A DNA stretch of 64,000 nt from Gammaproteobacteria bacterium (GCA_026398875.1 JAPLSB010000023.1:1-64000), one strand, 5' to 3'. Shown: positions 26,598 through 36,986, counted from the first letter of the stretch. Translations and numbers: made by a program. The notes: generated by a model from the letters alone, not told the origin.

Positions 26598-28385
26598 TTG
26601 TCGACCATCCGCTATCGGGTCAGCGCCGATCCTGCCGCGCACCGCTACCGCATCACCGCCCAGTTCGCGAGCCTTGGCACTGCGCCGGTGCTGCGTCTGC
26701 CGAACTGGATACGCGGCAGCTATCTGGTCCGCGATTTCGCCAAGCATGTGCAGGGCCTGAAGGCCTTCGTCGATGAGCTGCCGGTGTCCATCACCCGGCT
26801 CGAGAAGGGCCGCTTCCGCGTCGAAGGCCAGGGCCGGATCCGTCTCGAATACACGGTGCACGCGCTCGACAGCTCGGTGCGCAAGGCCTGGCTCGACACC
26901 CGGCGCGGCTTCTTCAACGGCAGCTCGCTGTTCTACTGCCCGCTCGGTGCCGAGGCCGCCGGATTCGAAGTGCTGATCGAACGTCCGGATCCGGCGCTGT
27001 GCCCGGGCTGGAAGCTGGCCACCGCACTGACGCCGGTCGAGATTGCCGATGACGGCTTCGGTGTCTACCGCGCCGACAGCTACGAGGAACTGATCGACTG
27101 CCCGGTCGAGATGGCGGCGTACCAGCGCATCGTCTTCGATGTCGACGGCATTCCGCACAGCCTGGTGCTGTCCGGCCGCTGCGAGCCGGACCTGCCGCGG
27201 CTGGCCGCCGACATCGGCCGCGTCTGCCACGTGCAGCGCGAGCTGTTCGGGCAGCAGCCCCAGAAGGCACAGATGCCCCAGTACCTGTTCCTGACCCAGG
27301 TCACCGGCAATGGCTACGGCGGGCTGGAGCACCGCACGTCGACGGCGCTGGTCACTGCTCGCGACGCACTGCCGCGCCCCGGGCAAAGCGGGCTGCGCAA
27401 GGGCTACCGCAGCTTTCTCGGGCTGGTCAGCCACGAGTACTTCCATCTGTGGAACGTCAAGCGCATCACCGCCGCCCGCTTCGCCGACAGCGATCTGTCG
27501 GCCGAGGCCTACAGCGAGGACCTGTGGGCCTACGAAGGCGTCACCTCGTACTACGACGATCTGATGCTGCTGCGCGCCGGACTGATCGATGCGCCGGTCT
27601 ATCTCGATCTGCTGGCCGAAGCGGCAACGCGCCTGCAGCGCGCGCCGGGTCGCCATGTCCAGACCCTGGCCGACGCCAGCTTCGAAGCCTGGATCAAGTA
27701 CTACCAGCCGGACGAGCACACGCCGAACGCGGCGGTCAACTACTACGTCAAGGGTGCGCTGGCGACACTCTGCCTTGACCTGTGGCTGCGCCTGCATTCC
27801 CGCGTGACCATGGACGACGTGATGCGCGCGCTGTGGGCGCGCTACGGCGCGAACGACATCGGCGTCCCGGAAGGCGGCCTCGAAGCGGTGGCCTGCGAGA
27901 TTTCCGGGCTGGACCTCAAGCCGCAGTTCGATGCCTGGCTGCGCGGCACCACCGAACTGCCGCTGGCCGAACTGCTGGCGGCGTTCGGCGTCACTGCGAG
28001 CTTGCGGCCGAGCTTCGGCGCCGGTGACGAAGGCGGGCGCAGCGATGCGCGCAGCCTGCCGGCAACGACGCTGGGCCTGAGCCTGCGCAGCGGCGATGCG
28101 ACCGTGGCGACGGTGTTCAGCGGCTCGCCAGCGGAAGCCGCCGGCCTGGCCGGTGGCGATCAGCTGATCGCGATCGACGGCCTGAAGATCACCGCCGGCA
28201 ACTGGGCCAACCGGCTCGAAGCGCTGCATCCGGGTGTTGCCGTGCCGCTGAACTGGTTCCGCGGCGATGAACTGATGACCGCGATGGTCACGCCGGTCGT
28301 GCCCGCTGCCGACACCTGGACCTTGACCTTGGCCGAAGTCGACGGCGAGCCGCTGGCGCGGCGTCAGGCCTGGCTCGGAGCCTGA
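26598..28385 (+). CDS. M61 family metallopeptidase with PDZ domain
   Basis: About 595 residues. A glycyl-aminopeptidase-like zinc peptidase: HEYFHLWNVKRI (His279, Glu280, His283) is the M61 signature, with downstream SEDLWAYEGVTSYYDD supplying the third ligand. A C-terminal PDZ domain (from about residue 490, GSPAEAAGLAGGDQLIAIDG) probably binds peptide termini. No signal peptide is evident. The TTG at 26598 is the likeliest start (STIRYRVSADP is where homology should begin); an ATG at 26511 would add 29 unrelated residues. Confidence 0.9.
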   Translation: MSTIRYRVSADPAAHRYRITAQFASLGTAPVLRLPNWIRGSYLVRDFAKHVQGLKAFVDELPVSITRLEKGRFRVEGQGRIRLEYTVHALDSSVRKAWLDTRRGFFNGSSLFYCPLGAEAAGFEVLIERPDPALCPGWKLATALTPVEIADDGFGVYRADSYEELIDCPVEMAAYQRIVFDVDGIPHSLVLSGRCEPDLPRLAADIGRVCHVQRELFGQQPQKAQMPQYLFLTQVTGNGYGGLEHRTSTALVTARDALPRPGQSGLRKGYRSFLGLVSHEYFHLWNVKRITAARFADSDLSAEAYSEDLWAYEGVTSYYDDLMLLRAGLIDAPVYLDLLAEAATRLQRAPGRHVQTLADASFEAWIKYYQPDEHTPNAAVNYYVKGALATLCLDLWLRLHSRVTMDDVMRALWARYGANDIGVPEGGLEAVACEISGLDLKPQFDAWLRGTTELPLAELLAAFGVTASLRPSFGAGDEGGRSDARSLPATTLGLSLRSGDATVATVFSGSPAEAAGLAGGDQLIAIDGLKITAGNWANRLEALHPGVAVPLNWFRGDELMTAMVTPVVPAADTWTLTLAEVDGEPLARRQAWLGA

Positions 28386-28387
28386 GC

Positions 28388-29047
28388 ATGCTGGAACTGA
28401 TCACCAAGGGCCTGCTGGCCTATCTGCTGGGCGGCGTGATGGGCGGCGATGTCATGCGCCGTCTCGTCGGGGGCACGGACCTGCGCGCCAGCGGCTCCGG
28501 CAATGTCGGCGCCACCAATGCGCTGCGCACGCGCGGTGCGAAGTTCGCGCTCGGCGTGCTGGCCATCGACATCGGCAAGGGCGTGGTTGCCGCACTGGCA
28601 GTACCCGGCTTGCCGTGGCCGCTGCCGGGCGCTGCGGCCGATCTGGCGGTGCTGCCGTACGTCTGCGGCGTCGGCGCGGCATTGGGCCACTGCTACCCGG
28701 TGTTCCAGCAGTTCAAGGGCGGCAAGGGTGTGGCGACCTTGGCCGGCGTGTTCCTCGCGCTGCTGCCGGCCGCGGCGCCGTGGCTGATTGCCGCGTTCGC
28801 GCTGGTGGTGATGCTCAGTGGCTATGTCAGCCTGGCCTCGATCACGGCCGGTGTCGTCGCGCTGCTGTTCGTCGCCTGCTTCGGCCCGGGTGCGCTGGGC
28901 GTGCAGGGCGGGTTCACCGCGGCGATGCTGGCGCTGATCCTGTTCAAGCATCGCGACAACATCGTGCGCCTGTTCCAGGGCCGCGAATCGCGCTTCGAGA
29001 AGGCGCGCGTGCTCGGACGGCTGTTCGACGGCCCGCGCGCCTCGTGA
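28388..29047 (+). CDS. plsY: Glycerol-3-phosphate acyltransferase PlsY
   Basis: Inner-membrane enzyme that transfers acyl from acyl-phosphate to glycerol-3-phosphate, the first step of phospholipid synthesis. 219 residues with several membrane helices. The three conserved cytoplasmic motifs are visible: LRASGSGNVGATNALR, KGGKGVATLAGVF and a C-terminal ILFKHRDNI-type block. It follows the M61 gene by 2 bases and overlaps birA by GTGA. Confidence 0.95.
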   Translation: MLELITKGLLAYLLGGVMGGDVMRRLVGGTDLRASGSGNVGATNALRTRGAKFALGVLAIDIGKGVVAALAVPGLPWPLPGAAADLAVLPYVCGVGAALGHCYPVFQQFKGGKGVATLAGVFLALLPAAAPWLIAAFALVVMLSGYVSLASITAGVVALLFVACFGPGALGVQGGFTAAMLALILFKHRDNIVRLFQGRESRFEKARVLGRLFDGPRAS

Positions 29048-30036
29048 CCCGCGCGCTCGACGACGAAGCGCTGCTGCCGCTGGTCGACGCGCTGGCCGGC
29101 GGCGACTGGCTGTCCGGCGAAGCGCTGGCCCAGGCGGCTGGCGTCAGCCGCGCGGCGCTGGCCAAGCGGATCAGCCAGATCGAAGCCTGGGGGCTCGACA
29201 TCGAGGCGCGGCCGGGTCTTGGCTATCGCCTGAGCGCGCCGCTCGAACGGCTCGACGCCGCTCGCATTGGCACGCCGCCGCCGCTGCGCAAGCTCGCTGT
29301 CGCCTTGCGCGTCGACTCGACCAACCAGCGGCTGATCGAAGCCCCGTCCGCCGATGATCCGCAGGCGCTGTTTGCCGAAGCGCAGACCGCCGGCCGAGGC
29401 CGGCGCGGCCGCGACTGGCGCTCGCCGTTCGGCGCCAACCTGTACCTGTCGCTGGCCTGGAGCTTCGCCGGCTGGCCGCCGAAGCTCGGCTGCCTGCCGC
29501 TGGCCGTCGGGGTCGCCGCAACACGGGCGCTGTCGGCTGCCGGGCTCGATGGCGTGCAACTGAAGTGGCCGAACGACCTGCGGATCGGCAACGCCAAGCT
29601 CGGCGGCATCCTGATCGAAAGCCGCAGCGAGATCGGCGGTGCCTGCCGCGTGGTGATCGGGCTCGGTCTGAACGTGGCGATGACCGCTGCGCAAGCCGCC
29701 GATGTCGGCCAGCCGTGGGTCAGCGTGCACGCGGCGCAGGACGCGGCCGGCCGGCCGCGCACCACGCGCAATGTGCTGGCTGCCCGTCTGCTGGCAGCGC
29801 TTTCGACGGCGCTGACCGACTTCGAGGCGAACGGCTTCGCGCACTTCCTCGACGACTGGAACCGGCTCGACATCGCAGCCAACCAGCCGGTGCGGATTCT
29901 CGGTGCCGGCGCCGCCGAGATCGACGGCATCGCCCGTGGCATCGACGCCGACGGCGCGCTGATCGTCGAAACGCCGGACGGCCGCCGCCAGCATCTGCAT
30001 GCCGGCGAAGTCAGCCTGCGACTGGGGCCGACATGA
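29044..30036 (+). CDS. birA: Biotin operon repressor / biotin-[acetyl-CoA-carboxylase] ligase
   Basis: 330 residues. The N-terminal winged helix (SGEALAQAAGVSRAALAKRISQIEAWGLDIEARPGLGYRL) suggests a DNA-binding repressor. The catalytic domain has GRGRRGRDWRSPFGANLYLSLAW, with the biotin/ATP-binding GRGRRGR loop, KWPNDLRIGNAKLGGILIE, and a C-terminal SH3-like domain. It makes biotinyl-AMP and biotinylates acetyl-CoA carboxylase. The GTG start overlaps the plsY stop; it overlaps coaX by ATGA. Confidence 0.95.
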   Translation: MTRALDDEALLPLVDALAGGDWLSGEALAQAAGVSRAALAKRISQIEAWGLDIEARPGLGYRLSAPLERLDAARIGTPPPLRKLAVALRVDSTNQRLIEAPSADDPQALFAEAQTAGRGRRGRDWRSPFGANLYLSLAWSFAGWPPKLGCLPLAVGVAATRALSAAGLDGVQLKWPNDLRIGNAKLGGILIESRSEIGGACRVVIGLGLNVAMTAAQAADVGQPWVSVHAAQDAAGRPRTTRNVLAARLLAALSTALTDFEANGFAHFLDDWNRLDIAANQPVRILGAGAAEIDGIARGIDADGALIVETPDGRRQHLHAGEVSLRLGPT

Positions 30037-30764
30037 CGGCGCGGCTGCTGATCGACGTCGGCAATACCCGGCTGAAGTGGACCGTCGCCAGCGATGACGG
30101 TGCGCTGACGCCGGTGCAGGCGATGGCCCACGGCGGCGATCCCGGTGCACTGATCGAATGGCTGCCAGTGCCGGACGGCCTGCATGCGGCGTGGATCGCC
30201 AACGTCACTGGCGAGGCGGCCGGCGAACGGCTGGCGGCAGCGCTGAACGTGCGCCACCGGCTGGCGACGCAGTTCGCGCGGCCGCGCGACGGGCTGGCCG
30301 GCGTGCAGCTGGCCTACGAGGACGTGTCGCGGCTCGGCGTCGACCGCTGGCTGGCGCTGCTGGCGATCTGGGGCCGCGAGCGCGCCGCCAGCTGTGTCGC
30401 CAGCGCCGGCACCGCGCTGACCTTCGACGCCGTCGATGATCACGGCCGCCACCTCGGCGGCGTGATTGCGCCGGGACTCACGACTGCGCAGACCGCCGTG
30501 CTCGGCGCGACCCGCTTTGCCGCGTCCGGCCCATCGCAGCAATTCACGCGCGGGCTCGGCAGCGATACCGATGCCTGCGTGCGCCAGGGCGCGCTGCACG
30601 CCTGCGCCGGACTGATCGACCGGCTGGCGGCGCGTCATCCCGGCCCGCGCTACCTGATTGGCGGCGACGCCGAAACGATCGCGCCGCACCTCGATGGCAA
30701 CTGGCAGCTGCGGCCGGATCTGGTGCTCGAAGGGTTGGCGACGCTGTCCGCTCAAACCTGCTGA
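30033..30764 (+). CDS. coaX: Type III pantothenate kinase
   Basis: First enzyme of coenzyme A synthesis (pantothenate to 4'-phosphopantothenate), 243 residues. The phosphate motif LLIDVGNTRLKW, the central GVDRWLAL and SAGTALTFDAVD, and HLGGVIAPGL are the CoaX signatures. The birA-coaX pair is a common bacterial arrangement. The ATG overlaps the birA stop. A short hairpin follows and lies between coaX and the convergent merR gene. Confidence 0.95.
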   Translation: MTARLLIDVGNTRLKWTVASDDGALTPVQAMAHGGDPGALIEWLPVPDGLHAAWIANVTGEAAGERLAAALNVRHRLATQFARPRDGLAGVQLAYEDVSRLGVDRWLALLAIWGRERAASCVASAGTALTFDAVDDHGRHLGGVIAPGLTTAQTAVLGATRFAASGPSQQFTRGLGSDTDACVRQGALHACAGLIDRLAARHPGPRYLIGGDAETIAPHLDGNWQLRPDLVLEGLATLSAQTC

Positions 30765-30778
30765 TCGGCCTCCTCGCT

Positions 30779-30799
30779 AATTGGGGTCAGAACCCAATT
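30779..30799. terminator. Short hairpin between convergent coaX and merR
   Basis: AATTGGG at 30779-30785 pairs with CCCAATT at 30793-30799 around a 7-base loop (GTCAGAA). It may end both transcripts. The GGGGTCAGA core also resembles motifs seen in REP-type intergenic repeats; this resemblance is from memory and unverified. Confidence 0.45.
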
Positions 30800-31225
30800 T
30801 CAGGCGGCGTTCTGGCGCGCCGGGCTGCAGGCACTGCCGCCGTCGACGCCGAAGGCCGGTGCAGCGCCGACGGCACCGGCATCGAGCCAGGCGAGCTTGT
30901 CGGCAAAGTAGCGGCGCAGCCGGGCCAGCCGCGCCGCCTGTTCGTCGACAGCGGCCAGCCGCTCGCGCATCAGTTCGGCCTGACGGGCGATGGTCAGATC
31001 GCCGCGCGCGTATTCGTCGCTGAGCGCGGAAATCTCGCGCAAGGTGAAACCCAGCGCCTGCGCTTCGCGGATCAGCAGCGCGCGCTCGACCTGCTCGTGG
31101 TCGAAATCCTGATAGCGGTTGGTGCCGCTGCGGCCAACATCCGGCAGCAGCAGGCCCTTGCGGACGTAGAAACGGATCGTGTCGCGGCTCAGGCCGGTGG
31201 CGCGCGCGAATTCGGCGATCAGCAT
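30800..31225 (-). CDS. MerR family transcriptional regulator
   Basis: 141 residues. The N-terminal MerR winged helix (MLIAEFARATGLSRDTIRFYVRKGLLLPDVGRSGTNRYQDFD) is followed by a long dimerisation helix with LRRYFADKLAWLDAG. The usual metal-binding cysteines are absent (only one Cys, near the C-terminus), so an organic or redox signal is more likely than a metal. It is divergent from an SDR gene, with a classic MerR-type promoter between them. Confidence 0.9.
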   Translation of the reverse strand: MLIAEFARATGLSRDTIRFYVRKGLLLPDVGRSGTNRYQDFDHEQVERALLIREAQALGFTLREISALSDEYARGDLTIARQAELMRERLAAVDEQAARLARLRRYFADKLAWLDAGAVGAAPAFGVDGGSACSPARQNAA

Positions 31226-31252
31226 GCGGCGGCTCCCGGTGGATCGAAGGGC

Positions 31253-31284
31253 TTGACTGTGGACTTAAGTCCACACCTTAGGAT
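31253..31284 (+). promoter_or_regulatory. MerR-type promoter/operator upstream of the SDR gene
   Basis: -35 TTGACT (31253-31258) and a -10-like TTAGGA (31278-31283) are separated by 19 bases, the over-long spacing typical of MerR-activated promoters. The spacer and -35 edge hold a perfect 18-base palindrome, TGTGGACTTAAGTCCACA (31258-31275), the likely regulator site. It activates toward the SDR gene. Confidence 0.8.
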
Positions 31285-31315
31285 GCCGGTCCCGGATCGA
31301 CAAGGAGACCGCAGC

Positions 31316-32167
31316 ATGACCGCAGCAACGAACAGGGTGGCACTGGTGACCGGCGCTTCGTCCGGCATTGGCGAGGCGACGGCGCGGCAGCTGATCGCGG
31401 CTGGCTGGCGGGTCTATGCCGGCGCGCGGCGCGTCGACCGGATGCAGCCGCTGGCGGCCGCCGGCGCCCGGCTGCTGGCGCTCGATGTCACCGACGATGC
31501 CTCGATGCAGCAGGCGATCGACACGATCCACCGCGACCAAGGCCGGCTCGATGCGCTGGTCAACAATGCCGGCTACGGCTCGTATGGCGCGCTGGAAGAA
31601 GTGCCGCTCGACGAGGGCCGGCGCCAGTTCGAGGTCAACGTATTCGGGCTGGCGCGGCTGACCCAGCTGGCGCTGCCGGTGATGCGGGCCCAGCGCAGCG
31701 GCCGGATCGTCAACATCACCTCGATCGGCGGCAAGATCGGCGAGCCGTTCGGCAGCTGGTACCACGCGACCAAGTTCGCGGTGGAGGGCTTGAGCGATTC
31801 GCTGCGGATGGAGCTGCATCCGTTCGGCATCGATGTCGTGATCATCGAGCCGGGCGCGATCAAGACCGAGTGGAACGGCATCGCTCGCGACGGCCTGATG
31901 AAGTACTCGGGCGATGGCCCGTATCGCGACGGCGCGCGGGAGCACGTGAAGATGCTGGCCTCGGCCGATCAGGGGCCGATGCCGTCGCCACCGGAGGTCG
32001 TGGCCCGCACGATCGTCCGCGCGCTGCAGGCCACGCGCCCGAAGACTCGCTATGCAACCGGCGGCGGCGCGCAGATGGTGCTGTTCCTGCGCCGCATGCT
32101 CAGCGACCGCGCGTTCGACGCGACGATGCGGCTGTTCTCGAAGCAGTCGGCGCGCTCGATGCCGTGA
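31316..32167 (+). CDS. Short-chain dehydrogenase/reductase (SDR)
   Basis: 283-residue classical SDR oxidoreductase using NAD(P)H. The nucleotide motif is TGASSGIGEAT; VNNAGYGSYG follows, and the catalytic Ser (ITSIGG) and YHATKF (Tyr-x-x-x-Lys) are present. The ATG at 31316 is preceded by AAGGAG. The frame is open upstream across the promoter, so that extension is rejected. Probably the target of the adjacent MerR regulator. The substrate is unknown. Confidence 0.9.
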   Translation: MTAATNRVALVTGASSGIGEATARQLIAAGWRVYAGARRVDRMQPLAAAGARLLALDVTDDASMQQAIDTIHRDQGRLDALVNNAGYGSYGALEEVPLDEGRRQFEVNVFGLARLTQLALPVMRAQRSGRIVNITSIGGKIGEPFGSWYHATKFAVEGLSDSLRMELHPFGIDVVIIEPGAIKTEWNGIARDGLMKYSGDGPYRDGAREHVKMLASADQGPMPSPPEVVARTIVRALQATRPKTRYATGGGAQMVLFLRRMLSDRAFDATMRLFSKQSARSMP

Positions 32168-32171
32168 TCGC

Positions 32172-32609
32172 TCAGCGCTTGACCGGCACGGTGCCGGTCG
32201 GCGCGAGGCCGTTTTCCTGATACAGCACCGGCCCGTCCTTGGCCCACAGGAAGTGCGGCATCTCGGCCGGCGCGACATAGACCGCGCCTTCCGGAATCGC
32301 GACCAGTGCCGCATCGTCGCTGGCTTCGCCGAAACCGACATACAGCGTGCCGCGCAGCACCGTCGTGGCGCGGGTGTCCGGATGGCGATGCGGGAAGATT
32401 CGCGTGCCGGCCGCCAGTTCGACGCGCATCAGGTACGGGCCGCTGCCCTGTTCGCTGCCGATCAGCCAGCTCGACTGCAGGCCGGGAATCAGCTTCGACG
32501 GCGTCCACGCCAGATCGGCCGGCAGCATCGGCTGCGGACGCGGTGTGTCGGCAGCGCTGACCAGCAGCGGTAGTGCTGCCAGCCATAGCGTGCATCGCCG
32601 GGCGCTCAC
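32172..32609 (-). CDS. Exported cupin domain protein
   Basis: 145 residues. A likely signal peptide (SARRCTLWLAALPLLVSAA) precedes a single cupin: FPHRHPDTRATTVLRGTLYVGFGE carries the His-x-His...Glu-type metal motif 1, and VAPAEMPHFLWA motif 2. The GTG start at 32609 overlaps the stop of the preceding DUF1272 gene (GTGA). Function unknown. It converges on the SDR gene. Confidence 0.8.
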   Translation of the reverse strand: MSARRCTLWLAALPLLVSAADTPRPQPMLPADLAWTPSKLIPGLQSSWLIGSEQGSGPYLMRVELAAGTRIFPHRHPDTRATTVLRGTLYVGFGEASDDAALVAIPEGAVYVAPAEMPHFLWAKDGPVLYQENGLAPTGTVPVKR

Positions 32610-32866
32610 GACTGCGCGCCGGCGGTGGCGGCACAGCCGGCCGGCTTGAACACGCGCTCGGTCGAGGCCGGCCAGCGCGCCAGCTTGTCGGCGGCGCGAC
32701 GGGGCCGAGCGACCAGTTCGCCGCCGCAGTTCGGGCAGCGGTCGCCGAGCCGGCTGCCGGCGCAGTCCGCGCAGAAGGTGCACTCGAACGAGCAGATCCG
32801 CGCATCGGCGGAATCCGCCGGCAGGTCGTGGTCGCAGCATTCGCAGTTCGGTCGCAGGCTCAGCAT
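32606..32866 (-). CDS. DUF1272 family Cys-rich protein
   Basis: 86 residues. The family core MLSLRPNCECCDHDLPADS, then ICSFECTFCADCA and DRCPNCGGELVARPRR, holds four CxxC-like pairs expected to bind zinc. The start is the ATG at 32866. It overlaps the exported cupin gene by four bases, so the two may be co-translated. Function unknown. Confidence 0.85.
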   Translation of the reverse strand: MLSLRPNCECCDHDLPADSADARICSFECTFCADCAGSRLGDRCPNCGGELVARPRRAADKLARWPASTERVFKPAGCAATAGAQS

Positions 32867-32927
32867 GGTTCGGGCTCCGGATGGCCGCGCGATCATCGCA
32901 AGCGGCCGTGGCACGCGGCAATCGGGC

Positions 32928-33533
32928 TCAGTCGAGCCGCGCGTACGGCCGGTGCTGGACGTACTTCGGCCGCTGGTCGAGCCGCACATGCAGCCAGTTG
33001 ACGCCGAGCCCGGAGGTGCTGAGCCAGACCGGCCCGCGGCTCAGTCGCGCTTCGACTTCGTGGGCGATGCGCTGCCACAGCGCGTCGGCCGTGGTGTTGT
33101 CGGCAAGCCGCAGGAAGCGCAGCAGATGTCGGTAGTCCGATTCCGCGCCCTGTGGCCGTGGCGCGATCAGCAGCGCATCGCCGCCCAGGTTGTCGAAGCT
33201 TGCGAACGGCGTGCCGTCATCGATCCTGAAGGCACGGAAAAAGCTGTCGCGGTCCGCCGGGCCGGGCACGGCGGCCAGCTGCGGCGCATCGAGGCAGACG
33301 CATTCGAACGGCCGCGCCAGCATGTCGTGATGCAGCGCCGGCCATTCGAGGAAGCAGGCCGCGTATGGCAGCGCGCGCAGCGCTTCGGTCCATGCCCGGC
33401 GCAGGCCGTCGTCATGCGCCGCGCGCCAGCGCGCGAGCACGGTGTCGAAATGCAGCGGCTGGCCGTGGCCATCGCCGATCCGCAGGCAGATGCCGGTGCC
33501 GTCCGGCAGCGGTTCGCGGGTGATCGTGTTCAT
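32928..33533 (-). CDS. Conserved hypothetical protein (DUF6940-like)
   Basis: 201-residue soluble protein with blocks WTEALRALPYAACFLEWPAL and SFDNLGGDALLIAPRP, then YRHLLRFLRLADNTTADALWQRI. This resembles the DUF6940 family from memory. No catalytic motif, signal or membrane segment is obvious. It lies 61 bases upstream of the DUF1272 gene on the same strand, and is divergent from the SnoaL-like gene across a palindrome. Confidence 0.65.
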   Translation of the reverse strand: MNTITREPLPDGTGICLRIGDGHGQPLHFDTVLARWRAAHDDGLRRAWTEALRALPYAACFLEWPALHHDMLARPFECVCLDAPQLAAVPGPADRDSFFRAFRIDDGTPFASFDNLGGDALLIAPRPQGAESDYRHLLRFLRLADNTTADALWQRIAHEVEARLSRGPVWLSTSGLGVNWLHVRLDQRPKYVQHRPYARLD

Positions 33534-33569
33534 CGGTCGCGGCGTTCGCTGAGGGAATCGAAAAGCACG

Positions 33570-33601
33570 CCAGACGGCTCAGCGGGTGCTGACCCGTCTG
33601 G
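33570..33601. promoter_or_regulatory. Imperfect palindrome in a divergent promoter region
   Basis: Thirteen-base arms (CCAGACGGCTCAG at 33570-33582 and 33589-33601) match at 12 positions around a 6-base centre. It sits midway between the divergent DUF6940-like and SnoaL-like genes; no T-run follows, so an operator is as likely as a terminator. Confidence 0.4.
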
Positions 33602-33667
33602 CTGCCGGGCAGGGCGGCTCGCTAGCATCGGGGCGCCATCCCTGGCAGCCCGACCGCTGAGTGACCC

Positions 33668-34045
33668 ATGACCCCGACCGAGATCGTCAACGCCTTCATC
33701 GCCGAATGGCAGCAGCCCGATACCTTCAAGACCTGCGTGCATCGCTGGTTCACGGCCGACTGCGCATACGAGAACGTCGGCATGTCGAAGACCACCGGGC
33801 CGGACGAGGCCGTGGCGTTCTTTGCGGCGATGGGCAGCCAGATGGATCTGGCGACGATCGGTGTCGACATGCTGGGGCTCGTCGCCCATGGCGACACGGT
33901 GATGACCGAGCGCATCGACTACCTGAAGAACTCCGCCGGCACGACGCTGTTCACGATTCCGCTGATGGGCGTGTTCAAGATTCGCGGCGGCAAGATCGCC
34001 GAGTGGCGCGATTACTTCGACGTGACGCCGTTCCGCGGCGGCTGA
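33668..34045 (+). CDS. SnoaL-like protein of the limonene-1,2-epoxide hydrolase family
   Basis: 125-residue single-domain cone-fold protein. It has the family's YENVGM (Tyr/Asn pair), the Arg/Asp in TERIDY, and C-terminal VFKIRGGKIAEWRDYFD. These fit the Asp-Arg-Asp plus Tyr-Asn site of limonene epoxide hydrolase. The substrate is unknown. It overlaps the 3' end of the convergent membrane protein gene by 34 bases. Confidence 0.82.
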   Translation: MTPTEIVNAFIAEWQQPDTFKTCVHRWFTADCAYENVGMSKTTGPDEAVAFFAAMGSQMDLATIGVDMLGLVAHGDTVMTERIDYLKNSAGTTLFTIPLMGVFKIRGGKIAEWRDYFDVTPFRGG

Positions 34046-34446
34046 GCCAGCTGCCACGCGAGCACGGCCAGATACAGCCCGATCGCGATATCGACACTGC
34101 CGCAGTACAGCGGATACCAGGCCGGCACGCCGGGGTTTACGAACAGCTGCGGGTGGATCGCATCAAAGCCGCCGTGCAGCAGCCACAGCACGGCGACCAC
34201 GGCGGTGACTGCGACCGGATAACGCCGGCCGAGCAGCGCCAGCGCGATGCCGCCGAGCCAGTACGGCAGGCCGAAGCGCATTTCCTGCGCGGCGACTGCC
34301 GGGGCCTCGGCCAGCAGCGCGAAGCCGGCATAGAGCAGCGGCAGCACCAGCAGGCTCAGTGCGTACAGCCAGCGTTCGGCGCGCCAGGCGCGGCTGATCG
34401 CGATCAGGGCGGCGGCCGACAGCAATCCCGCGAGTGCTTCGATCAT
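34012..34446 (-). CDS. Small integral membrane protein
   Basis: 144 residues with about four hydrophobic helices (MIEALAGLLSAAALIAISR, WLYALSLLVLPLLYAGFALL, AVTAVVAVLWLLHGGF, IAIGLYLAVLAWQLA). Resembles DUF6010-type small membrane proteins, which is uncertain. The ATG at 34446 overlaps the stop of the CWC gene (ATGA). Confidence 0.7.
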   Translation of the reverse strand: MIEALAGLLSAAALIAISRAWRAERWLYALSLLVLPLLYAGFALLAEAPAVAAQEMRFGLPYWLGGIALALLGRRYPVAVTAVVAVLWLLHGGFDAIHPQLFVNPGVPAWYPLYCGSVDIAIGLYLAVLAWQLAQPPRNGVTSK

Positions 34447-34655
34447 GGCGATGGCGTTTGCATTGTCGTGATGCCGGCGCAGCCGGCGCAGATGCAGGCG
34501 AGGCCGCGGCTGGCTTCCGGCACCCGTTCCAGCGTTGCCGCCGGAATCGCCGCCTGCATGCACCAGCAGCCGACATCGAAGCGGCCGCACTGCGCCGGCG
34601 CGCAGCCGTTCGGGCCGCCGCACAGCGGGCACTGCAGATTCGGCAGCGGCGTCAT
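34443..34655 (-). CDS. Cysteine-rich CWC family protein
   Basis: 70 residues with many cysteines: CPLCGGPNGCAP, then CGRFDVGCWCM (the CWC motif) and RGLACICAGCAG. Presumably a metal-binding domain of unknown role. The start is the ATG at 34655, overlapping the preceding gene's stop (ATGA); the upstream part of the open frame is ignored. Confidence 0.82.
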   Translation of the reverse strand: MTPLPNLQCPLCGGPNGCAPAQCGRFDVGCWCMQAAIPAATLERVPEASRGLACICAGCAGITTMQTPSP

Positions 34656-35065
34656 GCCGGCCGCCGCAGCACCGCGCGGCTCTGGGCGATTGCACCGGCC
34701 ATCTCGGTGCCGACGAACAGCCACAGCGCCGGAATCGCCCCTTCGATGACGATGTAGTAGGCGATCAGCAGCGACACCAGCACGCGCCCGACGGCATCGA
34801 TCAGCGCCAGCAGCCCGATCGGCTGCAGCAGCCGGGCCGCGACCCAGACCAGCACCAGCACGCCGCTCAGATTGACGAAGAACAGCGCCAGCGGATCCAG
34901 CGGCGGCGCGCTCGAAACGCCGCCGAGCAGGCCGTTCAGCCAGTACAGGCCGCCGAGGAACAGCGGCGCGGTGAACGGCAGCGCCAGCGACATCACGCCG
35001 GTATCGAGCAGCGCCCAGAAGCGCACCGTCGAGGCGGGTACGTGATCGGTGGCGGGCAGGCGCAT
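34652..35065 (-). CDS. Membrane protein of unknown function
   Basis: 137 residues with four predicted membrane helices (VMSLALPFTAPLFLGGLYWL, LALFFVNLSGVLVLVWVAAR, LIDAVGRVLVSLLIAYYIVI, ALWLFVGTEMAGAIA). First of a tight three-gene set (membrane, CWC, membrane) joined by ATGA overlaps. The start is the ATG at 35065, only 4 bases from the GST stop, so GST may head the same operon. No family recognised. Confidence 0.72.
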   Translation of the reverse strand: MRLPATDHVPASTVRFWALLDTGVMSLALPFTAPLFLGGLYWLNGLLGGVSSAPPLDPLALFFVNLSGVLVLVWVAARLLQPIGLLALIDAVGRVLVSLLIAYYIVIEGAIPALWLFVGTEMAGAIAQSRAVLRRPA

Positions 35066-35069
35066 CGGC

Positions 35070-36986
<1,917 letters not shown>

